DNA of 64,000 bases from Candidatus Roizmanbacteria bacterium (GCA_016214055.1 JACRPE010000021.1:1-64000), one strand, 5' to 3'; positions 23,945-32,675 are shown, counted from the stretch's first letter. Numbers and translations: made by a program. Notes: generated by a model from the letters alone, not told the origin.

Positions 23945-25474
23945 CTATTCAATCTTGTACCGCCCGATAACCTGATCTACTCCTTTTTTTGCAGTCTGCA
24001 GTGCCTCACTGTAAGATACCCCTTTTATCGTTGCATTGATTGCGTTTTCTATATATCGGACAATCTCATCATTGAGGCCATTATCATAGGTGCGCGACAT
24101 GAGGGGAAGGGAAATATAAACATCATCCTGAGCTTGTTTGATGACCGCGCCCGTGTATTCATTTTGTATTATAAGATTTGCTAAATCGACCCGAGAATAT
24201 GGTTCGCTGAATAACCGGGTCGCACTTTGAGTTTCGTACATTTTAGTCATGGTTTCCTTCTCTGTCAGGAATTTAAGAAACTTCCATGCTTCCAGCTGAT
24301 TCTTACTCATCTTTGAAACGCCCTCCACCCAATAGGTGGCAAGGGAAGCCTGTTTCCCCCCGGGAGGTTTAGGAATAGGCACCACTTTCAGTTTCAAATC
24401 GGGGTCGGTACCCTTTATCGTCAAAATTTCCCAAGAAGGGACGATAATCATAGCTACTTTTTGCTGGATAAAGGCAGAAACTGCATTCGGGAGTGCCTCG
24501 CTCCACGTGTTATTAGGGGCCTCAGCAAAGCGTCGGTATGCCTCCAAGGCTCCCACCGCCTCCGGCTCATCCAGCTTCATGATGTCGCCCCCATTTAAAA
24601 CTAACAGCAATCCAAAAATGTCTGAAAAGTGTTCGATATTTGACGCAGTTCCGATTGCGATCCCTGCCGTAATAATCTCTCCTTCCTTTCCCGGCACTTG
24701 TATCCTGTTTGCGTCTTCAATAAGCTCGTCCCAATTGGTAGGAGATTTATTGATTCCTGCCTTTTTGAACAAATCCTCGTTATATACCAACACAAGCCCG
24801 TCAACACTTAAGGGCAGACCATAATAATATTTGCCTATCTTGAGATCTTTTTGGTGGATGGGATAAAACGTAAGTTCAAATTCTGAACCCGTCATCACTT
24901 CAGGAGGGAGGGGTGCGGTAATTTCTTTGATTTGGGGAAGCCATGTGTTGTGAAAACGGAAAATGTCCGGCCCCTGTCCTTTTTGACTCCGGACAATCAA
25001 TTTTTCACGATAATCCTGAGGGGTTTTCTTTTCATAAATGATTTTGACGCCAGGGTTCTTTTGTTCATATAGTTTAATTACCGGATCCATCATCTCTTTT
25101 TCTTCCCATAGTCCCCAATAAGATAAAGTCACTTCTTTCGGTTGAGCTGTCTCTTTTCCCTTTTTCAACAATAATGAAAAAATAAATATTGTTATGATGA
25201 TAAAGAATAGGGCTCCAAGTGCCATCACGATATATTTGACTTTATTCTCTTCATACACCATCGGCTCACCTGAGGCGGCTACCTCAGGAGTAGCACCGCC
25301 CGCCATAACATCTTCGGTTGCGGCAACATCAGGTGCAATTTCTTCCGGATTCAGGTCGGACGGGGAAGCACTCGGCTCGGAATTCCCGATGGGGACTGTC
25401 TCAAAGACCGGCTGTGGAACCTCCTGGTTCACGGGCAGTTGATTTTCTCCCCCATTTTGATTATTATCATCCAT
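23945..25474 (-). CDS. Membrane-anchored extracellular solute-binding protein, family 1
   Basis: About 509 residues. An acidic, Pro/Ala-rich cytoplasmic tail of about 80 residues precedes one hydrophobic segment (IVMALGALFFIIITIFIFSLLL). The remainder is a family 1 (sugar-type) binding protein: VTLSYWGLWEEKEMMDPVIKL at the start, GQGPDIFRFHNTW, YYYGLPLSVDGLVLVYNEDLF and AFIQQKVAMIIVPSWE. It should bind a solute, probably a carbohydrate, outside the cell. No ABC permease or ATPase gene is adjacent. The ATG at 25474 is preferred to the upstream 25507, which would overlap the divergent gene. A terminator hairpin lies just upstream of the start. Confidence 0.85.
   Translation of the reverse strand: MDDNNQNGGENQLPVNQEVPQPVFETVPIGNSEPSASPSDLNPEEIAPDVAATEDVMAGGATPEVAASGEPMVYEENKVKYIVMALGALFFIIITIFIFSLLLKKGKETAQPKEVTLSYWGLWEEKEMMDPVIKLYEQKNPGVKIIYEKKTPQDYREKLIVRSQKGQGPDIFRFHNTWLPQIKEITAPLPPEVMTGSEFELTFYPIHQKDLKIGKYYYGLPLSVDGLVLVYNEDLFKKAGINKSPTNWDELIEDANRIQVPGKEGEIITAGIAIGTASNIEHFSDIFGLLLVLNGGDIMKLDEPEAVGALEAYRRFAEAPNNTWSEALPNAVSAFIQQKVAMIIVPSWEILTIKGTDPDLKLKVVPIPKPPGGKQASLATYWVEGVSKMSKNQLEAWKFLKFLTEKETMTKMYETQSATRLFSEPYSRVDLANLIIQNEYTGAVIKQAQDDVYISLPLMSRTYDNGLNDEIVRYIENAINATIKGVSYSEALQTAKKGVDQVIGRYKIE
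25439..25467 (+). promoter_or_regulatory. Promoter of vanW-like gene (TTGATT-17-TATTAT)
   Basis: TTGATT at 25439-25444 and TATTAT at 25462-25467 are separated by 17 bases. It lies inside the 5' coding end of the divergent solute-binding gene. The predicted transcript begins about 6 bases before the ATG at 25481. Confidence 0.6.
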
Positions 25475-25480
25475 AAGATC

Positions 25481-26893
25481 ATGATAACAAATCCTGCAAA
25501 AAATCACACGCTTTTCGTGCGTGTGACAATTTCGTTAGTCGCCGCGTTATTTTTTGGAATAATAATAACCTCAACCCTCATCCGCAGCGAGGAAAAAAAA
25601 TACCTGAATAAAATTTATCCCCATGTCTTTATTGACGACATTTCCGTTGGAGATAAAACAAAGAAAGAAGTCTTTGCGCTGTTCAACAGTCGTCAAAAAA
25701 AATTAAAAGATGTCACCATGTTAATCTCCTATAACAATGCGATCATTGCAACATTCTCTGCCTCAACTTTAAACATACGGTTAAATATTGATGATATGTA
25801 TGAAAAAGCATATCTCATCGGACGATCGCCCCATACTCCATCCCGTATATATCAACAGTTGGCAACTATTTTTAACCTCCAAAAATTCACATTTGCCTCT
25901 CAAGTTCAGTACGACAAAGGTGTGCTTGATGACAGTATAAATCAATTTAAGGATGCGTATAATCGGCCTGCAAAAAACGCTCTTTTTAAATTTGAAAATG
26001 GACGCGTGGTTAGTTTCCAACGAGAAGAAGCGGGAAATATGCTCCTAACTGACCCTATGTCGTATGACCTGGATCAATATATACGAAGTCTTAAATTCAG
26101 ACCCCAAAGCTACACGATGACGCTCCGCGATAAACCGGTACAACCTGAGATTACTCTTGCAAAATCTAATAGTTTCGGCATTGAGGAGCTCATCGGGGAA
26201 GGTGTGTCAAATTATACCCATTCCATACCGGGGAGAATTCACAATGTCGTCTTTGGAGCTTCTAAATTTAACGGGGTGCTTATACCAAAAGGAAAAACTT
26301 TTTCCTTCAATGATACTATCGGTGATATATCAGCAAATACCGGATATCAACCTGCATATATCATAAAGGAGGGGAAGACAGTACTTGGAGATGGGGGAGG
26401 AGTTTGTCAGATATCAACCACTCTTTTCCGCGCGGCGCTTAATTCAGGTTTACCTATCATTGAACGGTATGCCCACGCCTATCGTGTTTCCTATTATGAA
26501 AATGGTTCAAAACCGGGACTCGATGCAACTGTCTTTGCACCAACTGCAGACCTTAAAATTGAAAATAATACCCCTGCGGCAATATTAATTCAAACAACGG
26601 TTGATGAGGATAATATGCTACTCTATTTTAGATTGTATGGAAAAAAAGACGGCCGCAATGCCGAAATATCAACCCCCCTTCTCTGGGATGTTGCCCCCCC
26701 ACCCACTGCGCTCTATCAGGATGATCCGACATTAAAGCGGGGAATCACCAAACAAGTCGACTTTCCCGCCTGGGGAGGAAAGGCATCGTTTAATTACAAG
26801 GTAACGAGAGCGAACCAAGTAATATTTGAAAAGAAGTTTGTATCCATATACAAACCCTGGCAGGCAATTTATCTGGTGGGAGTGCAGGACTAA
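25481..26893 (+). CDS. VanW family protein with PG_binding_4-like domain
   Basis: About 470 residues. An N-terminal anchor (VRVTISLVAALFFGIIITS) is followed by a region with ENGRVVSFQREEAGNML, typical of the PG_binding_4 domain. A VanW domain follows: FGASKFNGVLIPKGKTFSFNDTIG, then GDGGGVCQISTTLFRAAL and ERYAHAYRVSYY. A C-terminal beta-rich piece ends the protein. VanW proteins occur in many Gram-positive bacteria and CPR; the exact role is unknown, but a wall-associated role is likely. The ATG at 25481 (MITNPAKN) is chosen because it follows a good promoter; starts at 25439 would precede it. Divergent from the solute-binding gene by 6 bases. Confidence 0.88.
   Translation: MITNPAKNHTLFVRVTISLVAALFFGIIITSTLIRSEEKKYLNKIYPHVFIDDISVGDKTKKEVFALFNSRQKKLKDVTMLISYNNAIIATFSASTLNIRLNIDDMYEKAYLIGRSPHTPSRIYQQLATIFNLQKFTFASQVQYDKGVLDDSINQFKDAYNRPAKNALFKFENGRVVSFQREEAGNMLLTDPMSYDLDQYIRSLKFRPQSYTMTLRDKPVQPEITLAKSNSFGIEELIGEGVSNYTHSIPGRIHNVVFGASKFNGVLIPKGKTFSFNDTIGDISANTGYQPAYIIKEGKTVLGDGGGVCQISTTLFRAALNSGLPIIERYAHAYRVSYYENGSKPGLDATVFAPTADLKIENNTPAAILIQTTVDEDNMLLYFRLYGKKDGRNAEISTPLLWDVAPPPTALYQDDPTLKRGITKQVDFPAWGGKASFNYKVTRANQVIFEKKFVSIYKPWQAIYLVGVQD
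25498..25526 (-). terminator. Terminator-like hairpin upstream of the solute-binding gene
   Basis: On the minus strand: TCACACGC, 7-base loop, GCGTGTGA, then six T residues. It is 24 bases upstream of the solute-binding start codon and inside the 5' coding part of the vanW-like gene. It may act as an attenuator or stop antisense transcription. Confidence 0.65.
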
Positions 26894-27026
26894 AGTTGAT
26901 CTAAATTTATTGACGATGATCGTTATTCCTGCGCAGACGGGAATCTAGACAAAATTATTCCTATTTAAATGATAGTAGATTTTCATTTTTGTTACACTAA
27001 ATTTATTCATGTTTTATTGGCAAGGA
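26894..27026. other. Intergenic region between convergent genes
   Basis: 133 bases of AT-rich sequence. It contains a REP-like palindrome at 26925-26944. A hairpin with a 2-base bulge spans the end of the minus-strand gene (ATTGG..CAAG against CTTGCCAAT), with no T-run. No ORF or RNA gene is seen. Confidence 0.5.
26925..26944. repeat. REP-like palindromic repeat unit
   Basis: ATTCCTGCGCAGACGGGAAT folds on itself (ATTCC/GGAAT with a CTGCGCAG palindrome). It resembles the dispersed repeat family with ATTCCTGCG...GGAATC found in many bacterial genomes. Only one unit is seen here. Confidence 0.45.
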
Positions 27027-27866
27027 CTATCTTGGCCCAATAAAAATTAATAAAATCGTTGGTATGACAATGTATAAAAATATAATAATTACCAATTTTT
27101 TAAGGTTTGAGAGATTATTATTTCGGATAATTTCCAAACCTTTTAAAATAATCCAAAGTATAATCGAGCCTGCAATAATGGGGAAAAAAATTACGCTCAT
27201 TAGACCTTCAAGCCCACCACTATATTTTCCTTGGATAATTTGATTGATAGTTACCGCCAATACTCTTGTCGTCGCTATTATTCCTACAGAAAGAAGAGCA
27301 TTTGTGGGAAATGAAATAAGAAACCAATAAAATTTCCTTATTCCATAGATCGTGTGCTTGGTTTTATCTTTATCATCTAGATAATCAAGATTTAATCCAA
27401 TTGATTGACCTAATTTTGATGATACTACAATTAAAATCGCCTGAATTACCAATAAAGTAATATAAAATTCTGATTCTGACCCAGACAAATTTAATACTTT
27501 CCAATTAAGCTGGTAATTCTGAAAAATTGATATAAAAAAGACGATTACTAGAAATGCAAGAGGGGCAAAAAAACCCACAAGCAATCCAAGTAGTAAATAT
27601 ATATAATACCTCTTATCTCTTGATAAATAGGCATATACCACCATTGACAAACCAACCAGAATTGAAGTCAAAATAATTTTTATTAAATTCAAAGATAATA
27701 GATCTCCCCAAAAAAGGACTCCAAACAACTTTTTTTGACCAATTAGTTCTAAGGCTATATCTCCAGCCCATTTTGTTATATTATCAATAGCCCAGACACC
27801 AATAAATATGACAAATACAATATTTTTACTTATTTCCCTTTTCTCGTTATGAATTAGTGTGTTCAT
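27027..27866 (-). CDS. Polytopic membrane protein of unknown function, 279 aa
   Basis: No family is recognised. About seven hydrophobic segments: for example NIVFVIFIGVWAI near 15-27, IILTSILVGLSMVVYAYL near 64-81, YIYLLLGLLVGFFAPLAFLVIVFFIS near 88-113, FYITLLVIQAILIVVSS near 133-149, two or three more to the end. Loops are short and basic. The start overlaps the end of the upstream 93-aa membrane gene by 20 bases, so they are co-transcribed and may form one complex. Codon use is very AT-rich. Confidence 0.6.
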   Translation of the reverse strand: MNTLIHNEKREISKNIVFVIFIGVWAIDNITKWAGDIALELIGQKKLFGVLFWGDLLSLNLIKIILTSILVGLSMVVYAYLSRDKRYYIYLLLGLLVGFFAPLAFLVIVFFISIFQNYQLNWKVLNLSGSESEFYITLLVIQAILIVVSSKLGQSIGLNLDYLDDKDKTKHTIYGIRKFYWFLISFPTNALLSVGIIATTRVLAVTINQIIQGKYSGGLEGLMSVIFFPIIAGSIILWIILKGLEIIRNNNLSNLKKLVIIIFLYIVIPTILLIFIGPR

Positions 27867-28128
27867 TTTTTTCGTTTCTTACGTTAAGAGCATGACCAAT
27901 TAGACTTATTCCTCCAATAAATAACAGATATTGTACGCCTCGTTCCACAAGATATGGAATATTCCAATAAGCTTTTCCATTCTCAATATTCCTTGCATTA
28001 CCAAACCCATCTTCTTCTATTCCTTTACCAACTTTGGAAATCATATCAAGTTGAATAATGAAATATAGCGAAACTAATATAAATCCTACACTTACTGTTA
28101 TAAGGAAATATTTATATATATATTTCAT
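27847..28128 (-). CDS. Small membrane protein, 93 aa
   Basis: Two hydrophobic segments (YFLITVSVGFILVSLYFIIQL near 7-27 and VQYLLFIGGISLIGHAL near 65-81) joined by a polar loop of about 35 residues with KAYWNIPYLVERG. No family is recognised. It overlaps the next membrane gene by 20 bases, which indicates translational coupling. It lies 16 bases after the acyltransferase gene, so all three may be one unit from the promoter near 28850. Confidence 0.55.
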   Translation of the reverse strand: MKYIYKYFLITVSVGFILVSLYFIIQLDMISKVGKGIEEDGFGNARNIENGKAYWNIPYLVERGVQYLLFIGGISLIGHALNVRNEKNEHTNS

Positions 28129-28144
28129 ATGGTTTTCTACAGAA

Positions 28145-28741
28145 TTATCGAAATAGATCGGCTCTTCCTAAGACGTAATGGGGGTTTTTATTTTTTCGCT
28201 CCCCAATGACCTGTGCTGGTACTCCTCCCACTATTGTAAACGGGGCTACATCTTTCGTTACAACGGCACCCGCCCCTACAATTGCACCTTTTCCAACGGT
28301 AACTCCGGGAAGAATAATGGCGCGGGGACCGATAAATACATAGTCTTCAATGGTAACCGGTTCATTTACTGCCTCAAAATGCTCACTGTGAATATTGTGC
28401 TCACTGTTATATATCATTACTTGAGATGCTACATCAACATGGTTGCCGATGCTGATTTTATTTCTTCCGTCAAAAACAACTTCTTCGCCGATGATGCTGT
28501 CATCGCCAATCGAAATATGTTTTGGGTCATAAAACCGAGCTCCGGTATGAATGGTTGAACCATGCCCAATATAAATTCCCGCCAGATAATAAAATAATTT
28601 CCGTATTGAATGAATAGGAACGCACCCAACAAAATGAAGAATAAATACTTCCAACTCGACGACGACTTTATAAAATCTCCTCCCTATCTTGCTCATTGCC
28701 TCTGACGTCGTTAATTGTTTACCTGTTTTATCTTTAAACAT
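28145..28741 (-). CDS. Left-handed beta-helix acyltransferase (hexapeptide repeat family)
   Basis: About 198 residues. Residues 1-60 are helical with a hydrophobic patch ([12 protein letters not shown]). The rest is a left-handed beta-helix of hexapeptide repeats: [78 protein letters not shown], closing with [11 protein letters not shown]. The histidine in NSEHNIH is in the usual catalytic position of maltose/galactoside and polysaccharide acetyltransferases. It probably acetylates a sugar from acetyl-CoA. The ATG at 28741 is preferred; a longer frame from a TTG at 28798 would run through the structured leader. Confidence 0.85.
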   Translation of the reverse strand: MFKDKTGKQLTTSEAMSKIGRRFYKVVVELEVFILHFVGCVPIHSIRKLFYYLAGIYIGHGSTIHTGARFYDPKHISIGDDSIIGEEVVFDGRNKISIGNHVDVASQVMIYNSEHNIHSEHFEAVNEPVTIEDYVFIGPRAIILPGVTVGKGAIVGAGAVVTKDVAPFTIVGGVPAQVIGERKNKNPHYVLGRADLFR

Positions 28742-28754
28742 AATAGTTATACGA

Positions 28755-28820
28755 GGTCGAGGCTTTTTTATGAGGTTGGGGTGACTTGGGGTCCCCAATT
28801 GAAATAAAAAAGGCTCGACC
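28755..28820 (-). promoter_or_regulatory. Structured leader upstream of the acyltransferase
   Basis: A 17-base inverted repeat with one mismatch (28755-28771 with 28804-28820) encloses a 32-base loop that itself contains TTGGGGTCCCCAA (28786-28798) and a second copy of the TTGGGG side (GGTTGGGG near 28774). The C-rich strand can therefore pair in two ways. It lies between a strong promoter and the start codon. It may be a regulatory RNA fold; no known riboswitch is recognised. Confidence 0.5.
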
Positions 28821-28834
28821 GAGTACCAGAGCTA

Positions 28835-28863
28835 ATTATACAAAATTACAACGTTTGATACAA
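28835..28863 (-). promoter_or_regulatory. Promoter of the acyltransferase unit (TTGTAT-17-TATAAT)
   Basis: On the minus strand, TTGTAT (28858-28863), a 17-base spacer and a perfect TATAAT (28835-28840). Predicted start near 28828, leaving a leader of about 87 bases. Confidence 0.75.
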
Positions 28864-28864
28864 A

Positions 28865-30640
28865 CTACCAATCAATTTTATCTACATCTTCACCCAAGAA
28901 TCTTGACTTTACCCCCTCTCCCCTCCTCCCATACAGAAACCTTCTCTTTGCATAACTTATGTGCAGTTTATCTTGAGCACGGGTTATGCCTACATAAAAA
29001 AGCCGTCGTTCCTCCTCCATTTGGAAATAGTCCTCCGTCGCCCTTGAATGGGGTAATATCCCCTCTTCCACCCCCACGATGAAGACGATTGCAAACTCCA
29101 ACCCCTTTGCCTGATGCAACGTCATGAGTCGCACTCCTTCATGGGCCTTTCTTTTTTTCTCCCCTTCTGAGTATTCCGATTCAACGAGTGCAACCTGTTG
29201 GAGAAATTCGGTGATGTGGGAAAAATGGCTCGCAACCGATTTTAACTCTTTTATATTTTCAAGCCGGCCGTAATCTTCTTCATCGTCTGCGCTATATTGG
29301 TCCAGATATCCGGTCTTTTCAAAAATACTTTCCATCAAACTCAGGGTCGGTTTTTCCTCCACGTTTGTTTTAAGTTCATCGTATGCACTTTTAAACAAAT
29401 CCCATTTCCTTTTTCCTATTTTAAGGATTCGTTCCCTGGCAAGCTCATCAAGGGGGTTAATAAGGAGTCGTAAATAGGAGAGTACATCCTTCACTTCTCT
29501 CCGTTCATAAAACCGGGTACCACCTATTAATACATAGGGTATTCCGTAATGAAGAAATGACTCCTCGATTGCGCGAGACTGAGCATTGGTTCGATATAAA
29601 ACAGCAATTTTTTCATAGGGACAACTGTCTTTCAATCTCTCTATTTCACTTGAAACATAAAACGCCTCATCCTCTTCATCCCGCGCTTCATAGATGGGTA
29701 TATCCTCCCCGCTATTATTTTCGGTAAATAATTTGAGTATGGGATGTCCTTCGTTTTCCGCAATTACTTTATATGCAAAATCAAGAATTTTTTGAGATGA
29801 CCGGTAGTTTTGTTCGAGGTGGAATGTTTTGCAGTTTGGGAAATCGCTTTTAAATTTTTCCAAATTACGTATATCAGCCCCCCTCCATGAATAAATACTT
29901 TGTGAGAAATCACCCACCACCGTAACAAGTTGGTGCTTTTCCCCTAATAAACGCGTCAATGTGTACTGAGCATAATTAGTATCCTGAAACTCATCGACAA
30001 ATATATATCGGTACTGATCCTGATATTTTTTGAGAACGGAGGGGTATTTTACAAACAGTTGGGTTACTTTCATAATAAGATCATCAAAATCAACCGCTCT
30101 GTTTTTCTTCAATCTTTTTTCATACTCAGTGTACAGCTCAAACACCTGTGTCGCCGAGTAGTCTGAAAATAATTTCAAATAACGGTCGGGTGGAATCAAT
30201 TGATTTTTTGCCGCCGAAATTCTGTTAAGAATAAAGGATGCGGTGAATTTTTTTATTTCTTTTTCTTTGAGGATCGTTTTCATAAGTGAGTCCTGATCAT
30301 TGTCGTCGTATATGACAAAATTCCGGTCAAGCCCCACATGTATTCCGTCTTTTCTCAAAATGAGGGCACAAAATGAATGAAAGGTTCCCACATATCCTAA
30401 ACTTTTTTTTTGAACAAGTGCTATTCTCCGTTTCATTTCTCCCGCAGCTTTATTCGTGAAGGTAATCATCAGAATGGAGGATGAGTCTATTTTATGATTT
30501 GTAATCAAATTTACAACTTTATGTATGAGTACTCTTGTCTTGCCCGATCCGGCCCCCGCGAGTACGATTGAAGGACCGTCAGTATATGAGGTGGCCGCAG
30601 TCTGTTGTTTATTTAATCCCTTGAAGATATCAGTGGTCAT
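28865..30640 (-). CDS. UvrD/PcrA-type superfamily 1 DNA helicase
   Basis: 591 residues with the SF1A helicase motifs in order: Q-motif LNKQQTAA, Walker A GAGSGKTR (near 31-38), Ia TFTNKAAGEMKRR, Walker B VDEFQDT, III GDFSQSIYSWRGA, IV EQNYRSS, V LMTLHQAKGLEFAIVFIVGVEEG, VI RRLFYVGITRA. It unwinds DNA 3' to 5' in repair and replication restart. It is shorter than PcrA/UvrD (about 720 aa) because it ends soon after motif VI (FLGEDVDKIDW) and lacks the long C-terminal tail. A second helicase-related gene, a PD-(D/E)XK fragment, lies at the far end of the window. Confidence 0.92.
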   Translation of the reverse strand: MTTDIFKGLNKQQTAATSYTDGPSIVLAGAGSGKTRVLIHKVVNLITNHKIDSSSILMITFTNKAAGEMKRRIALVQKKSLGYVGTFHSFCALILRKDGIHVGLDRNFVIYDDNDQDSLMKTILKEKEIKKFTASFILNRISAAKNQLIPPDRYLKLFSDYSATQVFELYTEYEKRLKKNRAVDFDDLIMKVTQLFVKYPSVLKKYQDQYRYIFVDEFQDTNYAQYTLTRLLGEKHQLVTVVGDFSQSIYSWRGADIRNLEKFKSDFPNCKTFHLEQNYRSSQKILDFAYKVIAENEGHPILKLFTENNSGEDIPIYEARDEEDEAFYVSSEIERLKDSCPYEKIAVLYRTNAQSRAIEESFLHYGIPYVLIGGTRFYERREVKDVLSYLRLLINPLDELARERILKIGKRKWDLFKSAYDELKTNVEEKPTLSLMESIFEKTGYLDQYSADDEEDYGRLENIKELKSVASHFSHITEFLQQVALVESEYSEGEKKRKAHEGVRLMTLHQAKGLEFAIVFIVGVEEGILPHSRATEDYFQMEEERRLFYVGITRAQDKLHISYAKRRFLYGRRGEGVKSRFLGEDVDKIDW

Positions 30641-30660
30641 GGACTATAATTATAATCTAA

Positions 30661-30720
30661 TTAACTGATTAACAGATTAAAAAATTAACGAATTCGTTAA
30701 CACGTTAATTTGTTAATTAA
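30661..30720 (+). repeat. TTAANNNN 8-base tandem repeat upstream of tpiA
   Basis: Seven TTAA-headed units (TTAACTGA, TTAACAGA, TTAAAAAA, TTAACGAATTCG, TTAACACG, TTAATTTG, TTAATTAA). The last 17 bases (30703-30719) equal 6424-6440 before rdgB. It occupies most of the gap between uvrD-like and tpiA starts. Confidence 0.7.
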
Positions 30721-30725
30721 ATCGT

Positions 30726-31373
30726 ATGAGATACGTAATCGGAAACTGGAAAGCTAACAAAAATTTTGATGAAGTAAGGGCGTGGTTACAAACTTTTTTT
30801 AACTCCTACCGTTCCCGGTCTGAAGTGTCCGTTATCTTGTGCCCCCCCTACCCTTTTATATCTTATCTCTACGAGAAATTGGTGTCTATTGAAAATGTTT
30901 TTATTGGAGCACAAGCTATTTCTTCGATCGAGTCAGGAAGTTATACGGGTGAGGTCACAGCCAAATCACTTGCAGGAATGATTTGTTACACCATCATTGG
31001 ACATAGTGAACGGAGAATTGTTTTTAAAGAAACGAATGACGACCAAATACAAAAAACCTTGCAGGCAAAAAAATACGGAATTGAGCCCATTTATTGTGTG
31101 AGAGATGAAAAGGATTTGATACCTGAAAACATAAAATTCGTATCGTATGAACCGGTTTATTCAATAGGAACAGGTCAAAATGAAAGCCTGGAAAAAATAC
31201 TTGAAATGAAAAAAGTGCTCAATTTGTCTAAAGACACCGTCTTTCTGTACGGAGGAAGTGTGAATGAGGAAAATTTAAAAGAATATACCGCCTCAGATGA
31301 GGTCAACGGTTTCATCATTGGTGGAGCCTCACTCGATGTAAATCAATTCCTGCGAATCGTCAACTCTCTTTAG
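30726..31373 (+). CDS. tpiA: Triosephosphate isomerase
   Basis: 215 residues; interconverts dihydroxyacetone phosphate and glyceraldehyde 3-phosphate in glycolysis. The N-terminal GNWKANK carries the substrate-binding Asn and Lys. The catalytic His is in IIGHSERR, and the catalytic Glu in VSYEPVYSIGTG, the hinge of the active-site loop. YGGSV and GFIIGGASL bind phosphate. It is about 35 residues shorter than common bacterial TpiA, as in several archaeal and CPR forms. It stands alone on the plus strand, preceded by the repeat array, and overlaps the convergent surface-protein gene by 4 bases. Confidence 0.95.
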   Translation: MRYVIGNWKANKNFDEVRAWLQTFFNSYRSRSEVSVILCPPYPFISYLYEKLVSIENVFIGAQAISSIESGSYTGEVTAKSLAGMICYTIIGHSERRIVFKETNDDQIQKTLQAKKYGIEPIYCVRDEKDLIPENIKFVSYEPVYSIGTGQNESLEKILEMKKVLNLSKDTVFLYGGSVNEENLKEYTASDEVNGFIIGGASLDVNQFLRIVNSL

Positions 31374-31999
31374 AATAAAAACGATACAAAGACTGTGATA
31401 GTCGCCACAATAAAGAGTATGGTGCTCAGTTGCACCCACCCCGTCTCGGGAAGTTTATTGTCAGGTAATTTTGTGACTGTGGGAGCCTTTGTGGGAGATA
31501 CTGTTACCGTTGGTGAGACTTTTGTTTGTTCTCCTCCCGTATTTGCAACCGGAATAAGGGTCGGGGTAATGGTGGTGGTACGATAGGCAAGGAGAGGTAT
31601 GGTGGGTGAAGGCACCGCTGTGGGTGTTTGAGGAATGCTGGTGGGTGTCGGCGCAATAGTCGATACAACAGTTGGAATAATGGTCGGTGACGGAGCAACA
31701 GTCGGGGTTATGTTGTTCTGTGCAAGAAGGGTGGGTGCCGCAGATGGGACCACAGATGGTCGTTGTGTCGGTAGCACAGCAGTGCTTGGAGCGGCTGTTG
31801 GAACAATAGTTCCGCCTCCAGATGGGCTATCGAGAGCGAATAGTTTATGATATGTCTGTGCGCTCGCCTTTGTTTTCTTAATTTGCGTAACAGAAGTTCC
31901 GCTTTTATTGCTTAAAAGCGTACTGAAATACGCAATGGCTCCCACAAGTCCGAACGTCATCACAAGGAGAAATATTGTCGTAACGTTACTTTTCTTCAT
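31370..31999 (-). CDS. LPXTG surface protein with Pro/Thr-rich stalk
   Basis: About 209 residues. Signal-like segment TTIFLLVMTFGLVGAIAYFSTLL at the N-terminus. The middle is almost all Pro, Thr, Val, Ala and Ser (repeats such as VAPSPTIIPTVV and APTPTSIPQTPT), a likely extended, possibly glycosylated stalk. The C-terminus has LPETG followed by a hydrophobic segment (LSTILFIVATITVFVSFLF): a sortase sorting signal, though the usual basic tail after the segment is missing. The sortase at 21149-21889 is the likely partner. The ATG at 31999 begins MKKSN one base after the upstream gene's stop; the longer frame starting at 32047 overlaps that gene. Confidence 0.85.
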   Translation of the reverse strand: MKKSNVTTIFLLVMTFGLVGAIAYFSTLLSNKSGTSVTQIKKTKASAQTYHKLFALDSPSGGGTIVPTAAPSTAVLPTQRPSVVPSAAPTLLAQNNITPTVAPSPTIIPTVVSTIAPTPTSIPQTPTAVPSPTIPLLAYRTTTITPTLIPVANTGGEQTKVSPTVTVSPTKAPTVTKLPDNKLPETGWVQLSTILFIVATITVFVSFLF

Positions 32000-32000
32000 G

Positions 32001-32675
32001 TTAATCCCCCAACCATCCGTCGGTTTCCGAATGGAGCTGAGCATCAATTTTTAACTTTGACTCACCTGATGCGACCGTGTATTCTCTATAATACACTTTT
32101 TTGTCTTTATTAAATTGACTGGTAATATGGGCCACATTCCAATCTTTTTCATTCACTTTTATGCGTGCCCGGTCGATGTCAGCCTCGTCAATTGTTTGGA
32201 TCCCAATATATAATTTTACTCCAGGCTTCAACACACGGCCTGAATCTGTCTCGTTTACCTCAACCCATGAATTGGTAAATATTTTTAATCCCGGCGAGGA
32301 GACTTCCTGGATAACAATTTTAGGAGCGTTACTGTCTGTTTTTTTACTTGGAGCACTCGACAACACCATGTAGAGAGTGAATCCGATAAAAAAGAGGGCG
32401 GTGAGAATGAGTATGGCGATCAGAAGCGGTGATATTTTTGTTTGCTTAACCTGATCCGCTTTTTTTGGCAGTTCAACTGCCGCCGCGGCCTGCTGTTGCA
32501 TGACGGCTGTATTCACAATACTTGTAGCATTAAACTGCGGTAGGACAGGTTTTTGCTTTTTAATTCGTTCATTACGAAGTAATATGATTTCGTAGATCAG
32601 AAATCCCAGGACGCCTAAAAACGCCACCAGACTTATTTTATTTACCGAAAGTAAAAAATCTATTATTCCCCCCAT
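32001..32675 (-). CDS. Membrane protein of unknown function, 224 aa
   Basis: Two hydrophobic segments: ISLVAFLGVLGFLIYEIILL (near 14-33) and ISPLLIAILILTALFFIGFTLYMVL (near 81-105), separated by a polar, Gln/Ala-rich region. The C-terminal 115 residues (IVIQEVSSPGLKIFTNSWVEVNE, then a beta-rich part) probably face the exterior. No family is recognised. It sits between two sortase-type surface proteins in a pilus-related operon and may help anchor or assemble them. Confidence 0.6.
   Translation of the reverse strand: MGGIIDFLLSVNKISLVAFLGVLGFLIYEIILLRNERIKKQKPVLPQFNATSIVNTAVMQQQAAAAVELPKKADQVKQTKISPLLIAILILTALFFIGFTLYMVLSSAPSKKTDSNAPKIVIQEVSSPGLKIFTNSWVEVNETDSGRVLKPGVKLYIGIQTIDEADIDRARIKVNEKDWNVAHITSQFNKDKKVYYREYTVASGESKLKIDAQLHSETDGWLGD

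Noticed and set aside
28742-28798. TTG start at 28798 for the acyltransferase
   Set aside because: It would place the first 19 codons inside the inverted repeat; no RBS is seen and the added residues are not part of the fold.
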